A stretch of DNA of 64,000 bases from Allokutzneria multivorans (GTDB lineage: Bacteria; Actinomycetota; Actinomycetes; Mycobacteriales; Pseudonocardiaceae): the NCBI RefSeq assembly GCF_039537405.1, contig NZ_BAABAL010000018.1, forward strand, positions 558,001-622,000, given 5' to 3'. Both the position numbers and the translations under genes were made by a program. Every line of letters begins with the position of its first letter. The stretch's first letter is position 1. This document shows positions 14,764-29,507 of the stretch, piece after piece. The notes beneath the pieces are model-generated. The model did not search any database and had not been told where the DNA came from. It saw nothing but the letters and a program-made list of their open reading frames with translations.

Positions 14764-15373
14764 ACAAAGAAAAAGCAAGCCAGGCGGCCCAACCCAACCG
14801 CCTCCAAAGCCAAAGCGGCACGAAGAGCACTCCCCCAGCCAACAGCACACCGCGCCGAAACACAGTCACAGCAAGCAAAACAACAACAGCAGCAGACAGG
14901 ACCTGCAGAGAGAGCCACGGCAGAGTGCGCCCGAACACCAAAGGCCACAATGGCAACTTCGCGTTACTCATCAACAAGAACATGTAGATCAACCACGCGA
15001 ACATAACAGCCAGAGCAGCCGAAGCGAGCGATGCGACCGACTGCCGAACGCAGGGCGCCAGCGGCGGACGAAGCCGCTCAGGGCGTAGCCGAGAAAGGCC
15101 AGGCCCAGAACGGCGAGGACGGTGATCTGGACCTTGCCGGACTCCCAACTGGCGAGGGGAGCCAGGGCCTGCTGAGGAAATCCTGGTGGGGCGAGGGGTC
15201 CGAGGAGCCGACGAGCGGAGCGTAGCCGGGGGCCAGCTCGGGCAGGCGCTCGTAGCCGGTGATGGTGCGGTGCGAGGCGTGGTCGGCGTCGGGAAGGACG
15301 TGGAGGGTGTGGTGGCGCACGTTGTCCTGGAAAGCGAGCATTACGAGCCAAACTCTGAAATCTGGTTCTGCGA
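14764..15373 (-). pseudogene. Decayed membrane/hydrolase-type gene, frameshifted
   Basis: No intact gene. On the minus strand protein-like pieces follow each other in three frames: DNVRHHTLHVLPD ... TITGYERLPELAPGYAPLVG (from about 15341), then SWESGKVQITVLAVLGLAFL with GYALSGFVRRW, then a run of hydrophobic segments (LASAALAVMFAWLIYMFLL, LSLQVLSAAVVVLLAVTVF). This is what a serine-hydrolase-like protein with a C-terminal membrane part would look like after at least two frameshifts. The end abuts the conserved block of HNH copy 2, so the element may have truncated it. The family guess is weak. Confidence 0.4.
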
Positions 15374-16534
15374 CTACGACGGCCGCTTCCGCCGCAGCAG
15401 GTCCCGTTCGGCCACTTGCGAAGCCAGCTCGATCGCGGCGTCGTAGGCGACAGCGGCCTCAGCGGTACGGCCGAGGCGCTGCAACAGGTCGGCGCGCACG
15501 GCGTGGAACAAGTGGTAGCGCTGGAGATCAAGAGCCTCGACCAGCTCCAACCCCGCCGCGGGCCCGGACACTTCGGCGATCGCCACGGCTCGGTTGAGCG
15601 CGACGACAGGGGTCGGCGTGAGCGCCACCAGCTGGTCGTAGAGCAGCACCACCTGGTGCCAGTCCGTCGGCGGTTCGCTGTGCACGGCGTTGATCGCGGC
15701 CTGGATCTGGTACGGGCCAGGTTGGTTGCGGCGCAAGCACTTCCGCACCAGGGCCTGCCCCTCGGCGATCAGCGCGGAGTCCCACAACCGCCGGTCCTGG
15801 TCGGCCAGCAGCACCAACTCCCCCGCCCCCGTGACCCGCGCGGCGCGGCGGGACTCGATGAGCAGCATCAACGCCAGCAGTCCGTCCACCTCGGGCTCGT
15901 CGGGCATCAGCGCGGCGAGCTGCCTGCCGAGCCGGATCGCCTCGCCGCACATTGCGTCGCGCCCGGCGCCGTACCCCTCGGTGAAGATCAGGTAGACCAC
16001 GGCGAGCACCGCGCGCAGCCGGTCGGGCAGGTCGGCGTCATCGGGCACGCGGTACGGGATGCGCGCGTCGCGGATCTTGCCCTTCGCGCGCACGAGGCGC
16101 TGCGCCATCGTCGCCTCGGGCACCAGGAACGCGCGGGCGATCTCCGCCGTGGACAGCCCGCCGAGCAGCCGCAACGTCAACGCGACCCGCGCCGCGGGTG
16201 CCAGAGCCGGGTGACAGCAGGTGAAGATCAACCGAAGTCGTTCGTCCTGCACGGGCCCCTCGACGACCGGCACCGGAACGTGCAGCAGGGCGGCCTCGGC
16301 GTGTCGCTGGTCGCGCGTGGCCTCGCGGCGCAGCCGGTCCACGGCGCGGTTGCGGGCGGTGGTGATGATCCACCCGGCCGGGCTCGGCGGAAGCCCGTCG
16401 GACGGCCACTTCCGCACGGCGACGGCGAAAGCGTCCTGGACCGCCTCCTCGGCGATGTCGATGTCGCCGAAGACGCGGACCAGGACCGACACCGCGCGCC
16501 CGTACTCCTCGGTGAAGACGCGCGCGATGTCCAC
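15374..16534 (-). CDS. ECF sigma factor with C-terminal extension (ECF42-like)
   Basis: 386 residues from the GTG whose first base is the last base of the upstream stop (TAGTG). Sigma-2 region: VRVFGDIDIAEEAVQDAFAVA and WIITTARNRAVDRLRR. Sigma-4: LTLRLLGGLSTAEIARAFLV then EATMAQRLVRAKGKI. A C-terminal ~200-residue helical extension (FTEGYGAG ..., TPTPVVALNRAVA ..., TPR-like) is typical of ECF42 factors. These are normally encoded beside DGPF/YCII proteins, as here, and the extension is needed for activity in studied members. No anti-sigma gene is present, which is also usual for the group. Confidence 0.93.
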   Translation of the reverse strand: MDIARVFTEEYGRAVSVLVRVFGDIDIAEEAVQDAFAVAVRKWPSDGLPPSPAGWIITTARNRAVDRLRREATRDQRHAEAALLHVPVPVVEGPVQDERLRLIFTCCHPALAPAARVALTLRLLGGLSTAEIARAFLVPEATMAQRLVRAKGKIRDARIPYRVPDDADLPDRLRAVLAVVYLIFTEGYGAGRDAMCGEAIRLGRQLAALMPDEPEVDGLLALMLLIESRRAARVTGAGELVLLADQDRRLWDSALIAEGQALVRKCLRRNQPGPYQIQAAINAVHSEPPTDWHQVVLLYDQLVALTPTPVVALNRAVAIAEVSGPAAGLELVEALDLQRYHLFHAVRADLLQRLGRTAEAAVAYDAAIELASQVAERDLLRRKRPS

Positions 16535-16887
16535 TAGCAGGAACTGCCGTCCTGCATCGGACGCACCTCGATCGGCAGCGTGATCACCTTCGCCAGGCGC
16601 CGCCCCCACTCCAGCGCCTCGTCGAGGTCAGCGGCCTGGATGATCGTGAAGCCGCCGAGGTGCTCGCGGCCCTCGGTGAACGGACCGTCGGTGACCAGCA
16701 CTTCCTCGCCCTTGGCGCGCAGCACGGTCGCGGTGCTCGGCTCGTGCATCCCACCCGCGAAGACCCACGCGCCCTTGGCCCGCATCTCCTCGTTGAGCGC
16801 GTCCAGCTCGCGCATGATCGGGTCGAGCACCTCGGGCGCGGGCGCCGGGCCGTCGGGCTGGTAGATGCTGAGCATGTACTGCTTCAC
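16534..16887 (-). CDS. DGPF/YCII-related protein, ECF partner
   Basis: 117 residues beginning MKQYMLSIYQPDG, with VLVTDGPFTEGREHLGGF carrying the DGPF signature and a C-terminal VITLPIEVRPM strand: a ferredoxin-like YCII fold. Such proteins are encoded next to ECF42 sigma factors and are probable members of their regulon; the biochemical role is unsettled. Ribosome site CTGGAGG upstream of ATG. One-base overlap with the sigma gene implies one transcript. Confidence 0.9.
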   Translation of the reverse strand: MKQYMLSIYQPDGPAPAPEVLDPIMRELDALNEEMRAKGAWVFAGGMHEPSTATVLRAKGEEVLVTDGPFTEGREHLGGFTIIQAADLDEALEWGRRLAKVITLPIEVRPMQDGSSC

Positions 16888-16924
16888 GAGTGCCTCCAGG
16901 GCTCGTTCGGGCGTTTACACCCTC

Positions 16925-16953
16925 TACACGAACGCCGGAGGCGCAAATCGACA
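16925..16953 (-). promoter_or_regulatory. Candidate ECF42-type promoter
   Basis: On the minus strand TGTCGA (16953-16948) is followed after about 15 bases by TTCGTG, upstream of the DGPF gene. TGTCGA is the -35 I associate with ECF42 autoregulated promoters, so the DGPF-sigma pair may control itself. Based on recall and position only. Confidence 0.45.
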
Positions 16954-16986
16954 CACGGCTCCCAGATAAATCTCAGAGGGCCGGAC

Positions 16987-17361
16987 TCAAAGCGCGTAAT
17001 GGGCGATCATCCGGCTCAGCTCGGTGACGTCGGAGCTGCCCTTGAACTCCAACCGGACCTTGCCGAGGCCGCTGAACCACAGCTCCAGCTCGGCGTCCAG
17101 GTCGAAGGTGCCCGCGCTCTCCACGGAGAACGCCTGCACCTTGGCGTACGGCAGGGAGGTGAAGTCGCGCTTCTTGCCCGTGATGCCCTGCACGTTCACC
17201 GCGATCAGCCGTTTGGTGGTGAAGGCCACGAAGTCGCGCACCGACTTGAACGCGGCGACGACCTCCTCACCAGGGATGATCAGCGGACTGATCGACCCGA
17301 GGACGTCTTCCACCCGACAGGGGGACAGCTTGAAAACCGACGCCTTCTGGAAGTCAATCAT
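16987..17361 (-). CDS. Bacterial PH-domain protein
   Basis: 124 residues: LIIPGEEVVAAFKSVRDFVAFTTKRLIAVNVQGITGKKRDFTSLPY is the alternating beta pattern of the bacterial PH (bPH) domain, ending with VRLEFKGSSDVTELSRMIAHYAL as the C-terminal helix. No signal peptide or membrane segment. Such small cytoplasmic proteins are widespread and of unknown role. Divergent from the glycyl-tRNA synthetase gene with only 53 bases between starts. Confidence 0.8.
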   Translation of the reverse strand: MIDFQKASVFKLSPCRVEDVLGSISPLIIPGEEVVAAFKSVRDFVAFTTKRLIAVNVQGITGKKRDFTSLPYAKVQAFSVESAGTFDLDAELELWFSGLGKVRLEFKGSSDVTELSRMIAHYAL

Positions 17362-17414
17362 GGGACCACCGTAGCGTTCACCCCGAACCGACCGAGGAGA
17401 TCGAGGACCACACC

Positions 17415-20408
<2,994 letters not shown>

Positions 20409-20422
20409 GCGTGCTCCACCCC

Positions 20423-20466
20423 GAAGGCCGCCACCCGTGATCAACTGCGGGCGGCGGCCTTCTTGC
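20423..20466 (+). terminator. Terminator after glyQS
   Basis: GAAGGCCGCC (20423-20432) pairs with GGCGGCCTTC (20453-20462), followed by TTGC. The loop is long and GC-rich; it is the only stem between glyQS and the TetR gene. Confidence 0.75.
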
Positions 20467-20502
20467 ACACCTCTGACCAGCGCTACTACCGTTCGAGACA
20501 CC

Positions 20503-21087
20503 ATGACGAGAACCGCTGACGACACGTTCATCCACCAGGCGCGCCGCAAGCAGTTGATCGGCTGCGCCGTCGAGGTGATCGCCGAGCTGGGGCTGGCCAA
20601 CGCCTCCACCGTGCGCATCGCCGAGCGGGCCGGTGTCAGCCGCGGGGTGCTCACCTACCACTTCCGCGACCGCGCTGAGTTGATCGAGCAGGTCGTCCAG
20701 CACGTGTACGTCCTCGGCGCGGAGCTGATCGGCCCGAAGATGGTTGCGGCGCGGTCCCCGCGCGAGGCGCTGCTGACGTTCATCCGGGGCAGCGTCGAGC
20801 TGTACGCCGCGCACCCTCAGGACATGCTGGCGCTGACCGAGATCTTCGCGGCCAGCCGCACCGAGCGCGCCGAGGACCAGCGGCACCAGCAGGAGGTCTC
20901 CGACCTCTCGCGCATCCTGCTCGCCGGGCAGGAGCAGGGGCAGTTCCGCGACTTCGATGTGAACGTCATGTGCCGCAGCATTCGGGGCGCGCTCGATGGC
21001 GCGCTGAGCCACGTGCTCGCGGGCGGCGAGGTCGAGCCGTACGCCGCCGAGCTGCTGGCGATCTTCGACGCGGCGACGCGCGCCTAG
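20503..21087 (+). CDS. TetR-family regulator
   Basis: 194 residues from ATG. DNA-binding part: AVEVIAELGLANASTVRIAE then RAGVSRGVLTYHFRDRAELI, a typical TetR helix-turn-helix. The ligand domain has the C-terminal four-helix pattern of BetI/PaaR-like members (ELYAAHPQDMLALTEIFAA). The next gene is a lipoprotein esterase in the same direction, 66 bases downstream, and the AT-rich gap carries GCATGCTAAATTTTGGACATGC with matching GCATG/CATGC ends, which could be its operator. The ligand is unknown. Confidence 0.9.
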   Translation: MTRTADDTFIHQARRKQLIGCAVEVIAELGLANASTVRIAERAGVSRGVLTYHFRDRAELIEQVVQHVYVLGAELIGPKMVAARSPREALLTFIRGSVELYAAHPQDMLALTEIFAASRTERAEDQRHQQEVSDLSRILLAGQEQGQFRDFDVNVMCRSIRGALDGALSHVLAGGEVEPYAAELLAIFDAATRA

Positions 21088-21153
21088 TCCCAGGTCACAG
21101 ACTTCTTCGCTAGTGCGCGCTCGCAGATTAAACAGGCATGCTAAATTTTGGAC

Positions 21154-22728
21154 ATGCATTCCAACAGAGCGTGCCTCGCCACGGCGCTGGCCGCAGTCCT
21201 GCTGGCCGGGTGCTCGCCCCAGGGTCAGGCCTCGCCCGCAGAGCTGACGGTCCGCGTGGACAGCGGCGAGCTGCGCGGGATCGCCACCGCGAAGAGCCGC
21301 CAGTTCCTCGGAATCCCTTTTGCCAAGCCGCCCGTGGGCGCGCTGCGCTGGCAGCTGCCGCAACCGCCCGACAAGTGGGACGGCGTCCGCGACGCGAGCC
21401 GGTTGGGTCCCATGTGCCCGCAGGCCGCGCCCGACGGCAAGCCGGTGCTGACCGAGGACTGCCTGGTCCTCAACGTGACGACGCCGCGCGCGCAGCGCCC
21501 CGACCGCAAGCTGCCGGTCATGGTGTGGCTGCACGGCGGCGGTTTCACCAGGGACAGCGGCAACATGTACGACGTGCAGCGGATGGCCGACCAGGGCGGC
21601 GTGATCGTCGTGACGGCGAACTACCGGCTCGGCGTGCTCGGCTACCTCGGCCTGCCGGGGCTGGCCGGATCGGGCAACTTCGGCCTCGCCGACCAGTTCG
21701 CGGCCGTCGAGTGGGCCGACCGCAACGCCGCCGCGTTCGGCGGGGACCCCGGCAACGTCACCGTGTTCGGCCAGTCCGCAGGCGGCATGTCGACCTGCGC
21801 GATGATCACTTCGCCGAAGGCGCGCGGGCTGATCGACAAGGCGATCATCTCCTCCGGCTCCTGCGAGCTGAACTGGCCGACTGGCGGCCTGTTCCCCGGC
21901 GCCCCCGAGCACGGCCCGTACGTCCCGCTCGCGAAGGGCGTCGCGGACGGGCTCTCCGCCGCCTCCGGGCTCGGTTGCTCGCCGGATTCGGCACTGGAGT
22001 GCTTGCGCGGCAAGACCGTTGAGCAGCTGATGCCGATCATGCAGTCGTTCGCCGACCACGTCGCCTATGGCACCGATCTGTTGCCCAAGGACCCGAAGAA
22101 GGCGTTGCGCGACGGGGATTTCGCGAAGATCCCGGTGATGTCAGGCGGTGCCAGGGACGAGGCGCGCTCCTTCGTCGGCGGTGCGCTCATGTACAACCCC
22201 GAGCTGATCACCGAGAAGACCTATCCGACGTTGCTGTCCAAGGCTTTCGGCGCTCGCGCGGACGCCGTGGCGAAGGAGTACCCGATCGCCGAGTACGGCT
22301 CCGCCGGGCTCGCGTGGGCGACCGTGAACAGCGATCAGTCGTGGGCGTGCCAGGCTCAGGAGGGCCACCGTCTGCTCGCCAAGCACACCAGCGTGTTCGC
22401 CTTCGAGTTCGCCGACGAGAAGGCGCCCAACGTCAACCAGATCACCGTGCCCGGCCTGCCCATGGGCCCGACGCACGCGACCGAACTGCCGTCGCTGTTC
22501 GAACTCAACGGCGTCGACCTGCTGCGTGAGGAAGGGCAGCGCGAGCTGGGCCGCACGATGGTCGGCTACTGGACGCAGTTCGCGCACACCGGCGATCCGA
22601 ACCACGCGGGTGCTCCGAGCTGGCCCGCGACCACCGACGGCAAGCAGGCCCAGCGCCTGGCGCCCGGTGACGTGAGGCCGGTCGACGTCTCCGCCAGCCA
22701 CAAGTGCGCTTTCTGGGCGGCGCGGTAG
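21154..22728 (+). CDS. Type B carboxylesterase, lipoprotein
   Basis: 524 residues from the ATG at 21154; an in-frame TTG two codons earlier is less likely. Signal peptide with lipobox LLAGC, so anchored to the outer face of the membrane. Hallmarks of carboxylesterase type B: EDCLVLNV, VMVWLHGGGF (oxyanion hole), VFGQSAGGMS (nucleophile Ser), an acid region GGARDEARSF, and GPTHATELPSLF with the catalytic His. Hydrolyses ester or carbamate bonds of unknown substrates. Possibly controlled by the preceding TetR gene. Confidence 0.93.
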   Translation: MHSNRACLATALAAVLLAGCSPQGQASPAELTVRVDSGELRGIATAKSRQFLGIPFAKPPVGALRWQLPQPPDKWDGVRDASRLGPMCPQAAPDGKPVLTEDCLVLNVTTPRAQRPDRKLPVMVWLHGGGFTRDSGNMYDVQRMADQGGVIVVTANYRLGVLGYLGLPGLAGSGNFGLADQFAAVEWADRNAAAFGGDPGNVTVFGQSAGGMSTCAMITSPKARGLIDKAIISSGSCELNWPTGGLFPGAPEHGPYVPLAKGVADGLSAASGLGCSPDSALECLRGKTVEQLMPIMQSFADHVAYGTDLLPKDPKKALRDGDFAKIPVMSGGARDEARSFVGGALMYNPELITEKTYPTLLSKAFGARADAVAKEYPIAEYGSAGLAWATVNSDQSWACQAQEGHRLLAKHTSVFAFEFADEKAPNVNQITVPGLPMGPTHATELPSLFELNGVDLLREEGQRELGRTMVGYWTQFAHTGDPNHAGAPSWPATTDGKQAQRLAPGDVRPVDVSASHKCAFWAAR

Positions 22729-22737
22729 TTCGCTGCT

Positions 22738-22767
22738 GTACTCCGCCAGCGTTTGCTGGCGGAGTAC
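22738..22767. terminator. Bidirectional terminator hairpin
   Basis: Perfect 13-bp stem GTACTCCGCCAGC / GCTGGCGGAGTAC with a GTTT loop between two convergent genes (esterase and small secreted protein). Confidence 0.88.
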
Positions 22768-22773
22768 GGCTGG

Positions 22774-23121
22774 TCAGCGCAGTTCGAGGACCTTGCTCTG
22801 CGCGGAGTGCTTGCCGTTGAACACGACCGCCTCGAAAGAGCCCTTGTGCCCCTTGGCGTCCGGCCAGCCCTTGAGCTTCAGGCCCGGCGTCATCGGAGTG
22901 CACGCCTCGAAGCGGCGGCAGATCTCGATCTTCACGTTCTTCTTGGCCGCCTCGGTCGCGGCGTGGCCGGTCGCGACGAGCTGCCCGCCCTGGAGCACCA
23001 GGCACGCTCGCAGGCCGCCCACCTCGGCACCGCACCCGTTGTCGGCGGCGGAGGCCGAGCCCGCGAGGGCCGGGACGACACCCGCCGCGACAACCACGGC
23101 GAGCACGAAACGCTTGATCAT
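22774..23121 (-). CDS. Small secreted protein with four cysteines
   Basis: 115 residues: MIKR then hydrophobic FVLAVVVAAGVVPALAGSASA and an AXA cleavage site, mature protein about 90 residues. Cys in NGCGAEV, RACLVLQ, IEICRRF and EACTPM fit two disulfides. No recognised family. The upstream side (23122-23263) holds its promoter region, AT-richer than average, with two AATGTCA-type repeats near 23232 and 23250. Ribosome site GAAAGG-like lies shortly before ATG. Confidence 0.8.
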   Translation of the reverse strand: MIKRFVLAVVVAAGVVPALAGSASAADNGCGAEVGGLRACLVLQGGQLVATGHAATEAAKKNVKIEICRRFEACTPMTPGLKLKGWPDAKGHKGSFEAVVFNGKHSAQSKVLELR

Positions 23122-23263
23122 GAATACCTCTCAAGAAAGGGGAATCGACGAACTCTGATTCGCGGGCAACCGTACGCAGACACCCCGGAAACGCAATTTC
23201 TTCGGCCGACACCAAAAAGTCGCCCAAGGAATGTCAATGACCATGAGAAATGTCATTCGCTTC

Positions 23264-23400
23264 GGGGTTGGGGTGTCTTCAAGACCACCCAACCCCCCTG
23301 TTGATCATCGCTAACCGCCGCAAACCCCGCGCGCGATGAGGGTTTGCCGCCGTTGAAGACCGCTGGGGCGGGGGTTCGCGGGTCTTGAAGACCGGCGAAC
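23264..23400 (-). mobile_element. MITE remnant, copy d (ends lost)
   Basis: Internal part of the MITE family seen at 40315, 40530 and 42624: GGGGTGTCTTCAAGACC on one side, the AACCCCCCTGTTGATCATCG block, a CAAACCC...GGGTTTG hairpin, and GGTCTTGAAGACCGG on the other side. Both terminal inverted repeats are missing. Lies 100-150 bases before the leader of CRISPR array 3. Not coding. Confidence 0.75.
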
Positions 23401-23489
23401 AGGGCGGCTGGCGGGACGCGGCCTGGCACGCCACGGCGTCGTTGGGCGGCCTGATCCGCGCTGTGGCCGTGGCACGTAGGCTCGACGGT

Positions 23490-23551
23490 GTGGGCGTCGC
23501 AAACCCATGCTGAATCCGCGCCGCACGCCGTAGAACAGCAGGTCAACAAGT
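23490..23551 (+). promoter_or_regulatory. CRISPR leader, array 3
   Basis: GCAAACCCATGCTGAATCC and, next to the first repeat, AGAACAGCAGGTCAACAAGT match the leaders of arrays 1 and 2 at the same distances. The region 23403-23490 between the MITE remnant and this leader holds nothing I can identify. Confidence 0.75.
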
Positions 23552-24363
23552 GTCTTCCCCGCGCGAGCGGGGGTGGTCCGTCTCGGAGCATGGCCATCTG
23601 CTCGTCCAAGGCGTCTTCCCCGCGCGAGCGGGGGTGGTCCCACGTCCACATCGCAGGTCGGGTCCAGGATCGCGGTCTTCCCCGCGCGAGCGGGGGTGGT
23701 CCGTCCAGCCGCGCCACCATCCGCGACGACCGGGTGTCTTCCCCGCGCGAGCGGGGGTGGTCCCCGCCGCACGTGCCTACAAGGAACTCAAGGCTGGTCT
23801 TCCCCGCGCGAGCGGGGGTGGTCCCCCTTCGTCGTAGGCGGACTGGTCGGCAAGATTGTCTTCCCCGCGCGAGCGGGGGTGGTCCGGTGACGGCGAGATC
23901 GCCAGCCAGAAAAGAATGGTCTTCCCCGCGCGAGCGGGGGTGGTCCCTCCCGCAGCGGCGACGGCGCACCCGGCTTGACGTCTTCTCCCCGCGCGAGCGG
24001 GGGTGGTCCGGTCTGCGCGGCGGCCAGGCCGAGCTTGACGGGGTCTTCCCGGCGCGAGCGGGGGTGGTCCCCACGTGTCCAGGGCCACCGGATAGGGGTG
24101 TGGCCTTCCCCGCGCGAGCGGGGGTGGTCCCATGAACCGCCGCACGGTCATTCCCATCCGTCCGTCTTCCCCGCGCGAGCGGGGGTGGTCCAGGCATCGA
24201 CCTGCCCGGCGGTCTGAAGAGCGGGTCTTCCCCGCGCGAGCGGGGGTGGTCCGAACTGTGGGACGCCTTGCGCTCCTGCTCGCGCACACGAGCGGGTGCT
24301 CCGCCAGCGCGCCCCGCACCCCTCCGGCCAACCGCCACTCCCCGCACGAGCAGGGAAGAACGC
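23552..24363 (+). CRISPR. CRISPR array 3 (12 repeats plus degenerate tail)
   Basis: Repeats begin at 23552, 23613, 23675, 23736, 23797, 23858, 23919, 23982 (variant CTTCTCCCC), 24043 (variant CCCGGCG), 24103 (variant GCCTTCCCC), 24164 and 24225. Repeats are 28 bases; spacers are mostly 33 with 32, 34 and 35 also present. Two weak repeat-like remnants follow, around 24275-24302 and 24337-24363. All use the GGGGGTGGTCC ending. Variants cluster in the distal half, as expected for older units. No cas gene nearby; the next gene is metH. Confidence 0.97.
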
Positions 24364-24497
24364 GGCCCCCACCGTCCACAATGGACCGAACGGGGGCAGG
24401 GCGGAGGCCGACCGGTGTCACCCGGGTAGTTGACAACGATCAACATCAGAGTTTCTTCGGGGGATCCGCACAGCGCTTCGGGTAAACTCGACGCCCA

Positions 24498-24594
24498 GGT
24501 CGAGAGGCGCTGCAACGGGCTGCCGGGAACACACCCCAGCCCGCCACGCTCGACCCTGCACGATCCGCGACAAGGGCGCCTCCCATCGGGGAGG
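24498..24594 (+). promoter_or_regulatory. S-adenosylhomocysteine (SAH) riboswitch controlling metH
   Basis: GGTCGAGAGGCGCTGCAACGG matches the conserved SAH-riboswitch core. P1: GGTCGAG (24498-24504) with CTCGACC. Pseudoknot P4: GAGGCGC (24503-24509) with GCGCCTC (24576-24582). The 3' strand of P4 overlaps CCTCCC, which can alternatively pair with GGGGAGG (24588-24594), the metH ribosome site. So ligand binding should free the ribosome site: a translational ON switch, logical because MetH recycles homocysteine derived from SAH. The fold is from inspection, not computed. Confidence 0.85.
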
Positions 24595-24600
24595 TAGGCC

Positions 24601-28206
<3,606 letters not shown>

Positions 28207-28274
28207 GGCACAACCGCTGGTTGTGGGGTTGGTTGTTTGCCCTGGCGGGGCGCGTGGTGGCTTGATCTCTCGCT

Positions 28275-29471
28275 GTGTGGTGGCTCTGGACGGCGTACGC
28301 GGTGAGCACGGCGGGCACCTGGCTCGCCTTCGACGCGTTCCCGATGATCGCGATCCTGGTGCTGGACGCGGGCCCGGCGGAGGTCTCCGCGCTGGCGGCG
28401 GCGGGTCTCGCCGTCGGCGCGGTGCTGGCGGTCCCGCTCGGGCCGTGGGTGGAGGTCCGGAGCAAGCGCCCGGTGATGATCGCGATGGACCTCGTGCGGT
28501 GCGCGGCGGTGCTGAGCGTGCCGGTGGCGTTCGCGCTGGGCTGGCTCAGCTTCGCCCAGCTCCTGCTCGTCTCGGTGGTGGTGATCGCGGCCGACATCAC
28601 GTTCACGGCGGCCAGCGGAGCCCTGGTCAAGGCCCTCGCTCCGCCTGAGCAGCTGCTGCGCGTGAACGGGCGCTTCGAGGCGACGATGTGGACCGCCTCC
28701 GCGCTCGGCCCGCCGTTGGGGGCGGCGGCGCTCGGCGTGTTCGGTCCGGTGATCACGGTGGTGGCCAACGGGATCAGTTACGTGCTGTCGGCGATGGCGC
28801 TGCGAATGGTCGGCCCGGAGCCACCGGCGCCCGCGAAGGCGCACCGGTTCAGCCGCGCCGACGTGGTGCAGGGGTGGCGGCACGTGCTGGCCGACCCGGT
28901 GCTGCGGCGGTTCTTCGCCAACACGCTGCTGGTCAACGGCTTGATCATGGCGACGTCGCCGCCGTTCGCGGTCCTCATGCTCGGCGAGCTCGGCTTCGCG
29001 CCGTGGCAGTACGGCCTCGCGTTCGGGATCGCGTGTCTCGGCGGCCTGGTCGGCTCGCGCGTGGTCCATCCGCTGGTGGCGCGCTTCGGCCGGGACCGGG
29101 TCATGATCGTCGCGGGCGCGCTGCGCACGTGCTGGCCGGTCGGTTTGGGCTTCGTGCACCCCGGCGTGGGCGGCCTCGTCCTGGTCATCGGCGTCGAGTT
29201 CGTGCTGATCCTGTGCATGGGTGTGTTCAACCCCGTCTTCGCCACGTACCGGTTGGAGCGTGTGCCGAAGGACCGCGTCGTGCGCGTGCTGTCGGCGTGG
29301 TCGATCACGAGCAAGGCCGCGACCGCCCTGCTCACCGGCCTGTGGGGTGCACTGGGCGGGCTCATCGGCGCCCGAGCCGCGATCACCGTCGCCGGAGTGC
29401 TCCTGCTCGCCACACCGCTCCTGCTTCCCGGTTTGAAGCTTTTCGGCCGCTCTCCAGGACATCTCGCGTAG
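28275..29471 (+). CDS. MFS transporter
   Basis: 398 residues with about 12 hydrophobic segments, starting WWLWTAYAVSTAGTWLAFDAF. Between TM2 and TM3 PLGPWVEVRSKRPVMIAMD is an MFS motif A-like loop (basic RSKRP). The halves are joined by a cytoplasmic linker APAKAHRFSRADVVQGWRHVL, as in MFS_3/enterobactin-exporter-like (EntS) permeases. Probable proton-coupled exporter in the cytoplasmic membrane; substrate unknown. GTG start. Followed 36 bases later by an erythromycin-esterase gene in the same direction, a pairing that would fit drug resistance. Confidence 0.9.
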   Translation: MWWLWTAYAVSTAGTWLAFDAFPMIAILVLDAGPAEVSALAAAGLAVGAVLAVPLGPWVEVRSKRPVMIAMDLVRCAAVLSVPVAFALGWLSFAQLLLVSVVVIAADITFTAASGALVKALAPPEQLLRVNGRFEATMWTASALGPPLGAAALGVFGPVITVVANGISYVLSAMALRMVGPEPPAPAKAHRFSRADVVQGWRHVLADPVLRRFFANTLLVNGLIMATSPPFAVLMLGELGFAPWQYGLAFGIACLGGLVGSRVVHPLVARFGRDRVMIVAGALRTCWPVGLGFVHPGVGGLVLVIGVEFVLILCMGVFNPVFATYRLERVPKDRVVRVLSAWSITSKAATALLTGLWGALGGLIGARAAITVAGVLLLATPLLLPGLKLFGRSPGHLA

Positions 29472-29507
29472 AACTGCCAACAGATGCTTCAACGATACGG
29501 TTGAGTC

